A DNA stretch of 64,000 bases from Oscillospiraceae bacterium (GCA_017935145.1 JAGBIE010000012.1:62001-126000); one strand, 5' to 3'; shown: positions 25,599-34,593, counted from the stretch's first letter. Translations and numbers: made by a program. Notes: generated by a model from the sequence alone, not told the origin.

Positions 25599-27872
25599 GA
25601 TTTTTTCCTCCTTATGGGTTTCAAATTCGCAATGGTCATGGCAGTGGTCGTGGCAAGTCTCCTTGGCGGCCGTGGGCTTCCAAGTACGCAAGCGGAGAGA
25701 GTTTGAAACCACGCACACAGAACTGATACTCATGGCGGCAGCACCCAGCATGGGATTGAGTTGCAAGCCAAAGATGGGATACAACACACCGGCGGCAATG
25801 GGGATGCACAGGAAATTATAGAAGAATGCCCAAAAGAGATTGAGCCGAATCTTCTTCATGACCGCGTGACTTAGTTCGATACCGCCTACGATATCCATGG
25901 GGTCAGAGCGCATGAGCACTGCATCGGCAGATTCCATGGCGATATCTGTGCCTGCGCCAATGGCCATTCCCACATCGGCAGCGGTGAGGGCGGGGGCATC
26001 GTTAATTCCATCGCCCACCATGATGACCTTGTGGCCTTTTTCTTGCAACTGGCGCACATTTTGTTCTTTATCTTGGGGCAGAACTTGGGCGATAACCTGA
26101 TCTACACCCAAGCGCTCCCCTACGGCACGAGCGGTATCGGCATTGTCACCGGTTAACATAATCACTTTCAAGCCTTTTTGTTGGAGGGTTTTGACCGCTT
26201 GGGCGGCGGTGGGTTTTTCCTTGTCTGCGGCGGCGATGACGCCCAAGTATGCGCCATTTTGTTCGCCAAAGTACAGAAGGGTTTTGCCTTGGGTGGTCAG
26301 GTCGTGGCGCTCTTCTACGCCGATGCCGTTTTCCTGCAGGAATTGGGCGTTGCCACCCAAGTAGGTTTTACCATCCAAAACCCCCATAACACCCTTGCCA
26401 GGCACGGCAGAAAAGTCCGTGACAGAGGGAATTGTGAGGTCTTTGGCGGCATCCAGTACAGCCACCGCCAAGGGATGTTCTGAGTTTTGTTCCAATGCAG
26501 CTGCGATGCGGAGAAAATCCATCACATTACCGTTTTGGGGCAGGATGTCCGTCACAGCGGGATGTCCTTGGGTGAGGGTGCCCGTTTTATCCAGCACCAC
26601 AGTATCGGCATGGCACATGGTTTCCAGCACCTCGGCAGATTTGAGCAAAATGCCGTATTCTGCGCCCCGACCAGTGCCCACCATGACGGACACAGGGGTA
26701 GCAAGACCCAAGGCGCAGGGACAGGAAATGACCAAAACGGCAATACCGGAGGTGAGGGCAAATTCAAAGGTCGCGCCCGCCAAAAGCCACACAATTACTG
26801 TGATGACCGCGATGGACATGACCACAGGAACAAACAGACCCGCGATTTTATCTGCCAAGCGGAAGATGGGCGCTTTGGAGGCAGAGGCTTCTTCCACCAA
26901 GCGGATAATGCCTGCCAAGGTAGTATCCTGCCCCACTCGCTCAGCGCGGAAGGTAAGAGAGCCAGTGAGGTTAACTGTTGCCGCGCCCAAATGGTCGCCC
27001 ACAGTTTTTTCCACGGGGATGCTTTCGCCAGTGAGCATGCTTTCATCCACAGTGGAACTGCCCTCTAATACAACCCCATCCACAGGAATGCTCTGTCCCG
27101 GGCGGATGAGGACGGTATCCCCTACCACCACTTCTGCCACGGGGATGATTTTCTCTTCCCCATCACGCAGGACACAGGCGGTTTTGGGCTCTAAATCCAT
27201 GAGTTTTTCGATGGCTCTGCCTGTTTCACCCTTGGAGCGCGCTTCCATGTATTTACCCAAAGTGACAAGGGTGAGAATCATAGCAGCGGATTCAAAATAG
27301 AGATGATGAGAAATCTCACCACCGCCCACCACAGCAGAAATAGCGGCATAGACACTGTATGCAAAGGCTGCTGTAGAGCCGACCGCCACCATGGAATCCA
27401 TATTGGGTGCGCCATGGAAGAGGTTTTTAAAGCCGCGGGAGAAGTAGCCGAAATTCACCGCCAAAATAGGGGCAGTGAGGAGTAGTTCCGTGATGGCAAG
27501 GAGGGCAGGGTCATGCAAGAAAGCAGGTACGGGCAAAAGAAGCATATGCCCCATGGCCACATACATCAGGGGCAGAAGGAGCAGAAACGATGTCAAAAGG
27601 CGCTTTTTCATGGCCTTTAAGTGTCCGTCTGCTTGGGCAGTTTGGCGAGAAGCGGTTTTTTCTGCCACAGATGCGCCATAGCCCACATTGATGACAGCAT
27701 GGCAGATATCCTCTGCCGTGAGAAGGGTTTCATCGTAGACCACCAGCATGCTGTTGGCTAGGAGGTTCACAGAGGCGCTTTTGACGCCCTTTAACTTTGC
27801 CGTGGTGGATTCCACACGGGCAGAACAGGCAGAACAGGTCATGCCTGTCACATTAAATTTTTGCTTTTTCAT
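25401..27872 (-). CDS. copA: Copper-translocating P-type ATPase with C-terminal CopZ-like domain
   Basis: An 823-residue P1B-type ATPase that exports Cu(I). An N-terminal HMA domain has [12 protein letters not shown] (residues 10-21); six or more membrane helices follow. Then come the actuator GESIPVEK, the CPC ion-site [19 protein letters not shown] (phosphorylated Asp), [17 protein letters not shown] and [10 protein letters not shown]. After the last helices comes a His/Cys-rich linker (CHDHCHDHC) and a second HMA domain ([12 protein letters not shown]). That C-terminal copy follows an internal ribosome site and start in the same frame, so a free CopZ may also be made. It lies two bases after the copR-like gene. 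Confidence 0.92.
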   Translation of the reverse strand: MKKQKFNVTGMTCSACSARVESTTAKLKGVKSASVNLLANSMLVVYDETLLTAEDICHAVINVGYGASVAEKTASRQTAQADGHLKAMKKRLLTSFLLLLPLMYVAMGHMLLLPVPAFLHDPALLAITELLLTAPILAVNFGYFSRGFKNLFHGAPNMDSMVAVGSTAAFAYSVYAAISAVVGGGEISHHLYFESAAMILTLVTLGKYMEARSKGETGRAIEKLMDLEPKTACVLRDGEEKIIPVAEVVVGDTVLIRPGQSIPVDGVVLEGSSTVDESMLTGESIPVEKTVGDHLGAATVNLTGSLTFRAERVGQDTTLAGIIRLVEEASASKAPIFRLADKIAGLFVPVVMSIAVITVIVWLLAGATFEFALTSGIAVLVISCPCALGLATPVSVMVGTGRGAEYGILLKSAEVLETMCHADTVVLDKTGTLTQGHPAVTDILPQNGNVMDFLRIAAALEQNSEHPLAVAVLDAAKDLTIPSVTDFSAVPGKGVMGVLDGKTYLGGNAQFLQENGIGVEERHDLTTQGKTLLYFGEQNGAYLGVIAAADKEKPTAAQAVKTLQQKGLKVIMLTGDNADTARAVGERLGVDQVIAQVLPQDKEQNVRQLQEKGHKVIMVGDGINDAPALTAADVGMAIGAGTDIAMESADAVLMRSDPMDIVGGIELSHAVMKKIRLNLFWAFFYNFLCIPIAAGVLYPIFGLQLNPMLGAAAMSISSVCVVSNSLRLRTWKPTAAKETCHDHCHDHCEFETHKEEKIMQYTLNITGMMCPHCQAHVEKALLAVSGVEKVEVDLQGGKATVQGGEIAELLAAVREVGYGAEEA

Positions 27873-27874
27873 GG

Positions 27875-28222
27875 TTATTCCTCCAAATGCTCCCGCGCCA
27901 TGCGCAAAATGGTTTTCACATGGTCATCGGCCAAAGAGTAGCAAATCTGCTTCCCTACCCTGCGGTTTTTCACCAGTTTTGCCTGTTTGAGAATGCGAAG
28001 TTGGTAAGAAATGGCAGGCTGGGTCATAGAAAGTTTATTGGACAAATGGCTGACGCACATACCAGGGGCGCAACACTGACACTGGGGATTGCCACAACCG
28101 CAGGAGGGTACTAATGCCAAGGCGTTGAGAATGCGGATACGAGTGGAATCGCCAAAGATTTTAAACAGCTCCGCCATATCGGACATTTGCTCTTCTGTGA
28201 GCAGGACATGAGAATTTTCCAT
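27875..28222 (-). CDS. ArsR family metal-responsive repressor
   Basis: A 115-residue winged-helix repressor. The DNA-recognition part is [25 protein letters not shown] (about residues 55-79), and [19 protein letters not shown] opens the domain as in ArsR/SmtB proteins. Between them lies a cysteine-rich insert, [16 protein letters not shown], that could bind Cu(I) or another thiophilic metal. It probably represses its own gene and copA until metal binds. ATG at 28222 is preferred to 28240, as AAAGGAGCG lies just ahead. Confidence 0.85.
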   Translation of the reverse strand: MENSHVLLTEEQMSDMAELFKIFGDSTRIRILNALALVPSCGCGNPQCQCCAPGMCVSHLSNKLSMTQPAISYQLRILKQAKLVKNRRVGKQICYSLADDHVKTILRMAREHLEE

Positions 28223-28240
28223 TGGCTTCGCTCCTTTCAT

Positions 28241-28289
28241 ATAAATACTTGCTTATATATTTATTATCACCTTTTTGCTTGACTGTCAA
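28241..28289 (-). promoter_or_regulatory. Promoter and dyad operator of the cop operon
   Basis: Minus-strand TTGACA (28284-28289), a 17-base spacer and TAATAA (28261-28266) form the promoter. ATAAATA (28241-28247) and TATTTAT (28258-28264) are inverted arms overlapping the -10 and start site, as expected for an ArsR-type operator. Confidence 0.55.
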
Positions 28290-28312
28290 CAGAAATTTTT
28301 TGAAATTTCCTA

Positions 28313-28341
28313 TTGACATAGCACTGTACTGTGTGTATGCT
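28313..28341 (+). promoter_or_regulatory. Promoter of the GntR-ABC operon
   Basis: TTGACA (28313-28318), a 17-base spacer and TATGCT (28336-28341), divergent from the cop promoter. Confidence 0.6.
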
Positions 28342-28344
28342 AAG

Positions 28345-28365
28345 TGTACTATCATGATTAGTACA
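28345..28365. promoter_or_regulatory. GntR (YtrA-type) operator
   Basis: TGTACTA and TAGTACA are perfect inverted arms around a seven-base centre (TCATGAT). The site lies just downstream of the -10 box, where binding of the encoded regulator would block transcription. Confidence 0.65.
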
Positions 28366-28384
28366 GTTCAAGGAGGTGGTTTCC

Positions 28385-28750
28385 CTGTTTACAGTGAACT
28401 ACAAAGACCCCAGACCCATTTACGAGCAGGTGAAGCACGGATTACGCCAAATGATGCTCACGGGTGAGATTCCCGCAGGCGGGCGACTGCCATCGGTGCG
28501 AGAATTGGCGGTACAATTGGCCATTAACCCCAACACCATTCAGCGGGCATACCGTGAATTGGAGCAAGAGGGTAGCATTTGTTCCGTGCCCGGCAAGGGC
28601 AGTTTTGCCCAAGATGATGAAACACAGCATCAGGTGGCTCGTATGGAACTCTTCTCTCAATTGGAGGAAGTGGTTGAGAAATTGAAAGAAACAGGACTCA
28701 GCACAGAGGAAATCTGCGCGCGAATCCAAGACGGAGGTGTATCCCGATGA
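28385..28750 (+). CDS. GntR family transcriptional regulator, YtrA type
   Basis: A 121-residue short GntR protein: a winged-helix domain (DPRPIYEQVKHGL, GRLPSVRELAVQLAINPNTI and RAYRELEQEG) followed by a small helical dimerisation tail, with no large ligand domain. This form usually controls ABC exporters and responds to envelope stress. The start is doubtful. AAGGAGG (28370-28376) is best spaced for CTG at 28385, giving the family-like beginning FTVNYKDPRPIYEQ; GTG at 28376 would lie inside that site. The stop overlaps the ATPase start. Confidence 0.85.
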   Translation: MFTVNYKDPRPIYEQVKHGLRQMMLTGEIPAGGRLPSVRELAVQLAINPNTIQRAYRELEQEGSICSVPGKGSFAQDDETQHQVARMELFSQLEEVVEKLKETGLSTEEICARIQDGGVSR

Positions 28751-29460
28751 TTGAAATCAGAAATCTCACAAAATCTTATGAAAATTTTCTGGCGCTGAAC
28801 GATTTGAGCATGACAGTGCCCAGTGGCAGTATTTACGGTCTTGTCGGTCCTAACGGGGCTGGCAAATCCACCACCATTCGCACCATGACGGGCATTATGC
28901 GTCCCGATGCGGGAGAAATTCTCTTTGACGGTCAGCCTGTTTATGAGAATCCTCAGGTGAAAAACCGCATTGCCTATATCCCCGATGAGGTGTGGTTTTT
29001 CCCCCAAGCCAATATGCAGGACATGATGAAATACTATAAAGGTATTTACCCCAAGTTCGATGTGGAGCGGTGGAAGAAATTGGGCGACGCCTTCCAGTTG
29101 GATGACAAGCGCCCCATCCGCAAGTTCTCCCGCGGTATGAAAAAGCAGGTGGCATTCCGTCTGGCACTGAGTTTGAGACCCGACTACCTCATCTTGGATG
29201 AGCCCGTGGACGGACTTGACCCTGTGATGCGCAGACAGGTTTGGAGTCTCGTTATGGCGGACAGCGCTGAATATGGCACATCCGTGGTGGTATCCAGCCA
29301 CAATCTGCGTGAATTGGAAGAAATCTGCGACCACATCGGCATTATGAACAAGGGTCAGATGCTGGCGGAAAAGTGCGTGGATGGCAGTGAAGATTTAGAA
29401 TCGCTATTCTTGGAAGAATTGGGAGGTGTGAACTATGACGTTAAGAACATCCTTCTTTAA
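28747..29460 (+). CDS. ABC transporter ATP-binding protein
   Basis: A 237-residue ATPase. Walker A is GPNGAGKST (about residues 36-44), the signature is the less common FSRGMKKQVAFRLAL, Walker B is YLILDEPVDGLDP, and the switch His lies in VVVSSHNLRELE. The sequence belongs to the YtrB/BcrA-like exporter group. It overlaps gntR by four bases and the permease gene by 26 bases, so the three are one operon, probably induced by an envelope-active compound. Confidence 0.9.
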   Translation: MIEIRNLTKSYENFLALNDLSMTVPSGSIYGLVGPNGAGKSTTIRTMTGIMRPDAGEILFDGQPVYENPQVKNRIAYIPDEVWFFPQANMQDMMKYYKGIYPKFDVERWKKLGDAFQLDDKRPIRKFSRGMKKQVAFRLALSLRPDYLILDEPVDGLDPVMRRQVWSLVMADSAEYGTSVVVSSHNLRELEEICDHIGIMNKGQMLAEKCVDGSEDLESLFLEELGGVNYDVKNILL

Positions 29461-31366
29461 TAAGACGGTATTTTTCAAAACTGTCAAGCGGTTTTGGCCC
29501 TTGTGGCTGGGTTATTTGGCCCTGTGGATGCTAGCGCTTCCTCTTGACATGCACGAGACTCTTCAATGGAGATATCACCTATTAAACACCGATGTAGAGG
29601 AGTTTATCCTCTCCTCTACTGTAACCCTGTCTGCGATACTCCCCTTCCTCATGGCTCCCCTTTCCGCCATGGCGGTGTTCCATTTCCTCTATAATGACCG
29701 CAGTTGCGGTGCATTTGCCAGTTTGCCTGTAAAGCGCGAGGGATTGTTTATTTCTGCCATGCTGGCAGGTCTCATTCCCCTGCTCCTTACCCATGTGTTG
29801 GTCTTTGGCGCCACGGTGTGGGCATCTTTCGCTTTGGGCTATGTCCAGTGGGGTGCATCCCTCACATGGTTGGGCGTAACAACGCTGTGCCTCATTTTCT
29901 TCTACGGCTTCGCGGTGCTGTGTGCCATGCTCACAGGACACACTTTAATTGTGCCTGCGGTGTATGCCGTGCTGTCCTTTACCGCCGTGGTGGTGCAGAG
30001 CATTCTTTTCTCTTTGTTCGATATGTTCCTCTATGGCTACTCCTCTTCGGACATTCTGCTCACATGGCTCAGCCCCTTGGTACAAATCATGCGGGATGTG
30101 GGATACAGCCCCGTGATTGAGGTGGCAGCAGCGAGCAAAGGTTATGAAATCCTCAGTTACACCTTTGAGGGTTGGTGGACTGTGGGCATTTACGCCATAG
30201 TTGGTGTGGTACTTATGGGGCTTTCCCTGCTTCTGTTCCGCAAGCGGAGAATGGAATCGGCAGGCGATGTGGTAGCGGTGCGGAAACTGCGCCCCGTGTT
30301 TAAGTACTGCCTTGCCTTTGGCTGTGCGCTGGTCTTTGGCTCTATCATTTACGGCATGTTCCACAACTATCGGGAGGACACCCTCTTTGGTCTGCCCATG
30401 TATTTAGGTTTGGGACTTTCCGCTCTGGTAGGTGGCTCGGTGGGCTATTTTGGGGCAGAAATGCTCATGAGAAAGTCTTTCCGTGTGCTGAAAGGTTCTT
30501 TAAAGGGTTATGCCGTATTTGTGGCGGTGCTGACCCTTGGCATCTGCGCCTTGGAGTTTGACTTTATGGGTTACGAAACCCATGTGCCGAAACTGGATAA
30601 CATCTCTTCCGTGTATGTTTCCTCTGCTGATCACTATGCCTTCTTCGATGAAGAGAGCAACATCGCATTGGCACGGAAAATCCACAAGGGGATTTTAAAA
30701 GCCCACAACGAAGGCGAAAACTACGGCGATTTTGGCGTGTACTTAACTTACAACCTGAAATACGGCGGTACGGTGAGCCGACATTACTATGTACCCCTTT
30801 CTTCTGCAACAGAAGACATCGCGCGAGATTTGGAGGACCTGCTGAACTCCAAGGAAGCCATGGAGCAAAAGGGTTTTAGTCACGAAAACCTCACTATGGA
30901 GTGGTTTGAAACGGCTCACATTTATGGCTATGGTAATAAGTTCAGTTCGGATGAATCGGAAATTAATTACACGCTATCTGCCAAGGAAGCGCTGGATTTC
31001 TACGAGAACTATGTGCTTCCCGATATGAGAGATGGTAACCTTTCCACTTTCTGGCTGACCACGGACAGTGTGTATTATCAGGAAGAATATGCCATTGATA
31101 TCACGCTGGGCATTCGTCCTCCCTATGAAAAGGGTTCTCTGCATAGCAGAGGGTACGAAGGATTGTATTTGAATGTTTCCAAAAACAGCACCCGTGTCCT
31201 TGACTGGCTGGAAAATGTCTATGGTTTGGATGGGTCTATGTTGGAGAACTATAACACAATCACACCGGAGAAATTTCCCAAATACGACCCTAGCAACGGA
31301 GAAAGTACTTCCATCGGCATCATCGGTGGGGCGGATGGTCCTACAAGTATTGTAGTTGCTGGTTAA
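29435..31366 (+). CDS. ABC transporter permease with unusual C-terminal GADGPTSI tag
   Basis: A 643-residue membrane protein. The first roughly 400 residues contain about eight to nine hydrophobic helices resembling ABC-2/YtrC-type permeases (VFHFLYNDRSCGAFASLPVKR is a typical exporter loop). A soluble region of about 230 residues follows, probably outside the cell. The last 18 residues include IGIIGGADGPTSI, which matches the conserved segment of the beta subunit of Na+-translocating decarboxylases, although the rest of that protein is absent. It pairs with the ATPase encoded just upstream. Substrate unknown. Confidence 0.75.
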   Translation: MTLRTSFFNKTVFFKTVKRFWPLWLGYLALWMLALPLDMHETLQWRYHLLNTDVEEFILSSTVTLSAILPFLMAPLSAMAVFHFLYNDRSCGAFASLPVKREGLFISAMLAGLIPLLLTHVLVFGATVWASFALGYVQWGASLTWLGVTTLCLIFFYGFAVLCAMLTGHTLIVPAVYAVLSFTAVVVQSILFSLFDMFLYGYSSSDILLTWLSPLVQIMRDVGYSPVIEVAAASKGYEILSYTFEGWWTVGIYAIVGVVLMGLSLLLFRKRRMESAGDVVAVRKLRPVFKYCLAFGCALVFGSIIYGMFHNYREDTLFGLPMYLGLGLSALVGGSVGYFGAEMLMRKSFRVLKGSLKGYAVFVAVLTLGICALEFDFMGYETHVPKLDNISSVYVSSADHYAFFDEESNIALARKIHKGILKAHNEGENYGDFGVYLTYNLKYGGTVSRHYYVPLSSATEDIARDLEDLLNSKEAMEQKGFSHENLTMEWFETAHIYGYGNKFSSDESEINYTLSAKEALDFYENYVLPDMRDGNLSTFWLTTDSVYYQEEYAIDITLGIRPPYEKGSLHSRGYEGLYLNVSKNSTRVLDWLENVYGLDGSMLENYNTITPEKFPKYDPSNGESTSIGIIGGADGPTSIVVAG

Positions 31367-31369
31367 AAC

Positions 31370-31405
31370 GCAAAAAGGACAGGTCGCAAGACCTGTCCTT
31401 TTTTC
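31370..31405. terminator. Bidirectional terminator between the ABC operon and dinB
   Basis: AAAAAGGACAGGTC-GCAA-GACCTGTCCTTTTTT: a 14-bp stem with symmetric A/T runs, shared by convergent operons. Confidence 0.88.
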
Positions 31406-32693
31406 ATTCTTTTTTTGGGAACATATCTTCTTCGGGCACGGCTTTGGTGACGCCCGTACGGCGGTGTTTGCTGAGACCGCCCGCCATACTTTCCGCCACG
31501 CCCCCGTTTAGGAATCGGGCGCGACAAATGGCTTCTTCCCCGTATTTTTCGCGGATTTTATCCACAGTGGCATCCAGTTTTTCCATGCGGGCGTAGTCTT
31601 GGGTATCGAACAAACAGCACTGGCGGTAGACATCGTGGCTGAGTTTTCCCATGCTCACACCAAGTTGTCGCAGAGGTGTTTTTCTGTCCCACAAAAGGTC
31701 CAGCACACGGCAGGCGTAGTCATAGACCTCGCTGGTCACATTGGTGGCAGAGGGCAGGGTCATCTGCTTGGAGGTATCGTGAAAATCCGTGTCCCGAATG
31801 TTCACGGCAATGAGTGCGCCCCGCTGGCAATCTTTCCGCATGCGGGTGGTGACAGTTTCGCAGAGGGAAAGAAGCACTTGCCGTGCCTCGCCCAAGTCTT
31901 TCACATCCCAAGGGGTAGTGGCAGAGTTGCCGTAACCTTTATTTTCCGCAGGGGGCGAGAGAAAATCCTCGTTGCATCTGCCGTGGGCAAAATGCCACAA
32001 AATCTCCCCAGGTTTATGGAGACGGCGGCGGAGAAGATCTACATTGGTATGCGCCAGTTGGCCGATGGTATAGACCCCAATATCGTGGAGTTTTCGCTCT
32101 GTGGCAGGACCAACGGAAAACATATCCCGCACAGGAAGGGGCCACATTTTTTCCTCAATTTCATGAGGAAAGAGGGTGTGGACTTTATTGGGTTTTTCAA
32201 AATCCCCTGCCACTTTGGCAAGGAGTTTATTGGAGGAAATGCCGATATTCACCGTAAAACCCAATTCCCGATAAATGCGGTCTTTCATCTGCTCTGCCGC
32301 CAAAATGGGTGAGCCGAAAAGACTGGTAGAGCCCGTCATATCCACCCATGCTTCATCGATGGAATACTGCTCCACCACAGGGGAATACTCCTGCAAGAGG
32401 GCAATAAAAGCGCGGGACGCGGTGACATAGAGCCCGTAGTCCGGCGCTACCACACGGAGGTTGGGGCATTTTTGCATGGCCATGCCCACAGGCTCGCCTG
32501 TTTGGATGCCAAATTTCTTTGCCACGGGGCTTTTTGCCAAGACGATGCCACGGCGGACATCATCCAAAGGGGCGACCACCGAAGGCACGGTGCGCAAATC
32601 CTCTTCTTCCCCCAAGACCAAAAGGCGGTGGGCGGCTGTCCAAGAGAGAAAGGCGCTGTTGACATCCACATGAAAGATGATTTTTTCTGCCAT
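31404..32693 (-). CDS. dinB: DNA polymerase IV (Y-family translesion polymerase)
   Basis: A 429-residue Y-family polymerase for replication past damaged bases. FHVDVNSAFLSW (about residues 7-18) holds the first metal Asp; YSIDEAWVDMTGS (about 108-120) holds the catalytic Asp-Glu pair; VNIGISSNKLLAKVA and the two helix-hairpin-helix-like thumb segments follow, and the little-finger domain is complete. It starts one base into the stop of the preceding small gene (TAATG), and the pair is preceded by a consensus LexA box. Confidence 0.92.
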   Translation of the reverse strand: MAEKIIFHVDVNSAFLSWTAAHRLLVLGEEEDLRTVPSVVAPLDDVRRGIVLAKSPVAKKFGIQTGEPVGMAMQKCPNLRVVAPDYGLYVTASRAFIALLQEYSPVVEQYSIDEAWVDMTGSTSLFGSPILAAEQMKDRIYRELGFTVNIGISSNKLLAKVAGDFEKPNKVHTLFPHEIEEKMWPLPVRDMFSVGPATERKLHDIGVYTIGQLAHTNVDLLRRRLHKPGEILWHFAHGRCNEDFLSPPAENKGYGNSATTPWDVKDLGEARQVLLSLCETVTTRMRKDCQRGALIAVNIRDTDFHDTSKQMTLPSATNVTSEVYDYACRVLDLLWDRKTPLRQLGVSMGKLSHDVYRQCCLFDTQDYARMEKLDATVDKIREKYGEEAICRARFLNGGVAESMAGGLSKHRRTGVTKAVPEEDMFPKKE

Positions 32694-32962
32694 TAGTACA
32701 CCTTTTTCAGTAGCGACCAGCGGTGGGAGCGCACGGCATAGTTCAGTTCAAAAACATGGCTCTCCCCATCCTCTGCCCCACGACAAAGGAAACGGAAGGC
32801 TTCAATGCCCACATACATGACGTTGCGGACATCCAAAACCTCCAAAATATTCACTGTGTGCAGGCCGTGGGCTTCATCCTCAAAACGGAAACGGAGGGGC
32901 TTTATTTGCCCATCTGCCCCGCAGAGGGATATGACCTGTATGGGAAGATGGGTATGATCCAT
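32693..32962 (-). CDS. Small protein of unknown function co-expressed with dinB
   Basis: An 89-residue soluble, beta-rich protein (MDHTHLPIQVISLCGADG at the start; the C-terminal half is RSHRWSLLKKVY). I do not recognise the family and see no membrane segment or metal motif. It occupies the first position of the SOS-regulated dinB operon, where other Firmicutes often carry a YolD-type gene; the sequence is not obviously YolD. ATG at 32962 follows GGAGGTG; the in-frame start at 32989 lies inside the LexA box and is rejected. Confidence 0.7.
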   Translation of the reverse strand: MDHTHLPIQVISLCGADGQIKPLRFRFEDEAHGLHTVNILEVLDVRNVMYVGIEAFRFLCRGAEDGESHVFELNYAVRSHRWSLLKKVY

Positions 32963-32982
32963 GGTAGAGCACCTCCGTTTTT

Positions 32983-32996
32983 CGAACATCTGTTCG
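32983..32996. promoter_or_regulatory. LexA (SOS) box
   Basis: CGAACATCTGTTCG is a perfect palindrome that matches the Gram-positive LexA/DinR consensus CGAACRNRYGTTYG. It directly abuts the -10 box of the dinB operon. Confidence 0.88.
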
Positions 32997-32997
32997 A

Positions 32998-33026
32998 ATT
33001 ATACCAAAGAAAAAGCAAAATTGCAA
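32998..33026 (-). promoter_or_regulatory. Promoter of the dinB operon
   Basis: Minus-strand TTGCAA (33021-33026), a 17-base spacer and TATAAT (32998-33003), followed at once by the LexA box. Confidence 0.7.
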
Positions 33027-33038
33027 GTCCACTTTTTC

Positions 33039-33067
33039 TTGCCAAATGGTAGAAAAAATGCTATACT
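33039..33067 (+). promoter_or_regulatory. Promoter of the scpA operon
   Basis: TTGCCA (33039-33044), a 17-base spacer and TATACT (33062-33067), about 115 bases before scpA. The long GC-rich leader that follows contains a hairpin. Confidence 0.6.
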
Positions 33068-33107
33068 GAATAGGACTATAAGCAAAAATGGGTGATTTTG
33101 GGGTCTT

Positions 33108-33156
33108 GGAACTCTCACGCCCCCGCTCCCCCGCTTTTTGGGGCGCGGTTTTTGCA
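33108..33156 (+). other. GC-rich hairpin with T-run in the scpA leader (possible attenuator)
   Basis: ACGCCCC near 33118 can pair with GGGGCGC near 33140 around a C-rich loop, and GGTTTTTGC follows. The layout, promoter then hairpin plus T-run then ribosome site, looks like a terminator inside the leader. No known riboswitch class was recognised. Confidence 0.4.
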
Positions 33157-33182
33157 TATTTTATGTCCTTTTAGGAGTTATT

Positions 33183-33983
33183 ATGAACGACCAGCCTCTT
33201 TACCATTTGGAGGGTGTTGTCCGCTCCCGTGCGGAAAGTTTTGAGGACTTTGACGGGCCGTTGGATGTCATCCTTCTCCTGCTGAGCAAAAATAAAATAG
33301 AGATTCAGGATATTCGTATTTCTTCCATTTTGGAGCAGTATTTGGCATATTTGGATGAAATGAAGCGCATGGATATGGAAATCGCTAGCGAGTTTATCGC
33401 CATGGCCAGCCATCTCATGTACATTAAGACCAAAATGCTTCTGTCTGCCGCAGAGCAGGAAGAGGCGCTGAGCGAAATGGAACTGCTCATCCGCACTTTG
33501 GAGGACCGCCAGAGAAAGGATGCCTATGAAAAGATTAAGGACAGCGCCAAATTCTTGGAAGAACGCAACGAATTGGGTTTGGGGCTGTTTGTGAAGGACG
33601 CAGAGCCTCTTAGACGGGATGAAACTTACCGCTATGTTCACGAGCCTAACGATTTGGTCATGGCCATGAGCGCCATCGCCGAGCGGAGCAAGAAGCAACT
33701 GCCCCCGCCCATGGCAAGTTTCACGGGCATTGTGGGCGCAGAGCCATATCCTGTGGGCAAGAAAGCCAAATTTGTGTTGCAGAGACTCATTAGCCACGGT
33801 GTGATGAAGTTCTTCGGACTGTTCAAAGGCAGTCGTAGCCGTTCCGAGGTGGTGGCTACTTTCCTAGCAGTGTTGGAACTGTGCCGTCTGCGCTCTGTTT
33901 CCATCGGTGAGGATGAGGGCTTGGACACCACAGTTACTTATCTCAACACGCCCCAGGACATGCCTTCTGACGGCGGAAATTAA
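33183..33983 (+). CDS. scpA: Segregation and condensation protein A
   Basis: A 266-residue kleisin subunit of the Smc-ScpAB condensin that organises and separates daughter chromosomes. FEDFDGPLDVILLLLSKNKIEIQDI (about residues 18-42) is the N-terminal Smc-neck-binding hallmark, MDMEIASEFIAMASHLMYIKTKMLL follows, and the winged-helix C-terminus is at VVATFLAVLELCRLRSV. The start at 33183 follows TTAGGAG; the longer in-frame start at 33138 lies in the leader hairpin. It is the first gene of a ten-gene operon and lies 10 bases before scpB. Confidence 0.92.
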   Translation: MNDQPLYHLEGVVRSRAESFEDFDGPLDVILLLLSKNKIEIQDIRISSILEQYLAYLDEMKRMDMEIASEFIAMASHLMYIKTKMLLSAAEQEEALSEMELLIRTLEDRQRKDAYEKIKDSAKFLEERNELGLGLFVKDAEPLRRDETYRYVHEPNDLVMAMSAIAERSKKQLPPPMASFTGIVGAEPYPVGKKAKFVLQRLISHGVMKFFGLFKGSRSRSEVVATFLAVLELCRLRSVSIGEDEGLDTTVTYLNTPQDMPSDGGN

Positions 33984-33993
33984 GGAGGTCATT

Positions 33994-34593
33994 ATGGAAA
34001 TTCAAGATATTTCACGGGCCATAATGGCCGTGCTGTTCGCCGCAGGCGAATGTGTGGATGCCAAGCGTTTGGCCATGGCACTAGAAGTGGATGAGGATGA
34101 AATCCACACCGCCGCCAAAACCCTTATGGACTCTCTTGCCTTTGAGCGGAGCGGTATCCGCATGCTGAAACTGGAAAATGCTTATCAGCTTTGCTCCTCC
34201 CCCGAAATGGCGGGCTATGTGACCAAAGCCTTGGAGACCCGCAAGCCCCCCCGTCTTTCCGCTTCCCAACTGGAAACACTCACGGTAATTGCCTACTATC
34301 AGCCCGCCACCAAGGCTTATGTGGAGCAAATCCGCGGGGTGGACAGCAGTTATTCCATTTCTGCTCTTTTAAATAAGAAACTCATTGAGGACTGCGGACG
34401 GCTCAATGTGCCCGGCAGACCCATTCTCTACCGCACAACCCCTGATTTTCTCCGCACCTTCGCTTTGCAATCGCTGGACGAACTGCCTGAGATGGATTTA
34501 ATCAATTTCCGTGCAGACCGTCAGCAACAGTTGGAGATGGCGGAGATGATTGTGCCTGCGGAAGAAGTCCCTGCTGAGGAAACGGTACAATGA
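33994..34593 (+). CDS. scpB: Segregation and condensation protein B
   Basis: A 199-residue protein with two winged-helix domains that dimerises and clasps ScpA. IMAVLFAAGECVDAKRLA opens the first domain; LSASQLETLTVIAYYQPATKAYVEQIRGVDSS and LIEDCGRLNVPGRPILYRTT are the most conserved ScpB segments, and TPDFLRTFAL closes it. ATG at 33994 follows AAGGAGG. The stop overlaps the next gene by four bases. Confidence 0.93.
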   Translation: MEIQDISRAIMAVLFAAGECVDAKRLAMALEVDEDEIHTAAKTLMDSLAFERSGIRMLKLENAYQLCSSPEMAGYVTKALETRKPPRLSASQLETLTVIAYYQPATKAYVEQIRGVDSSYSISALLNKKLIEDCGRLNVPGRPILYRTTPDFLRTFALQSLDELPEMDLINFRADRQQQLEMAEMIVPAEEVPAEETVQ

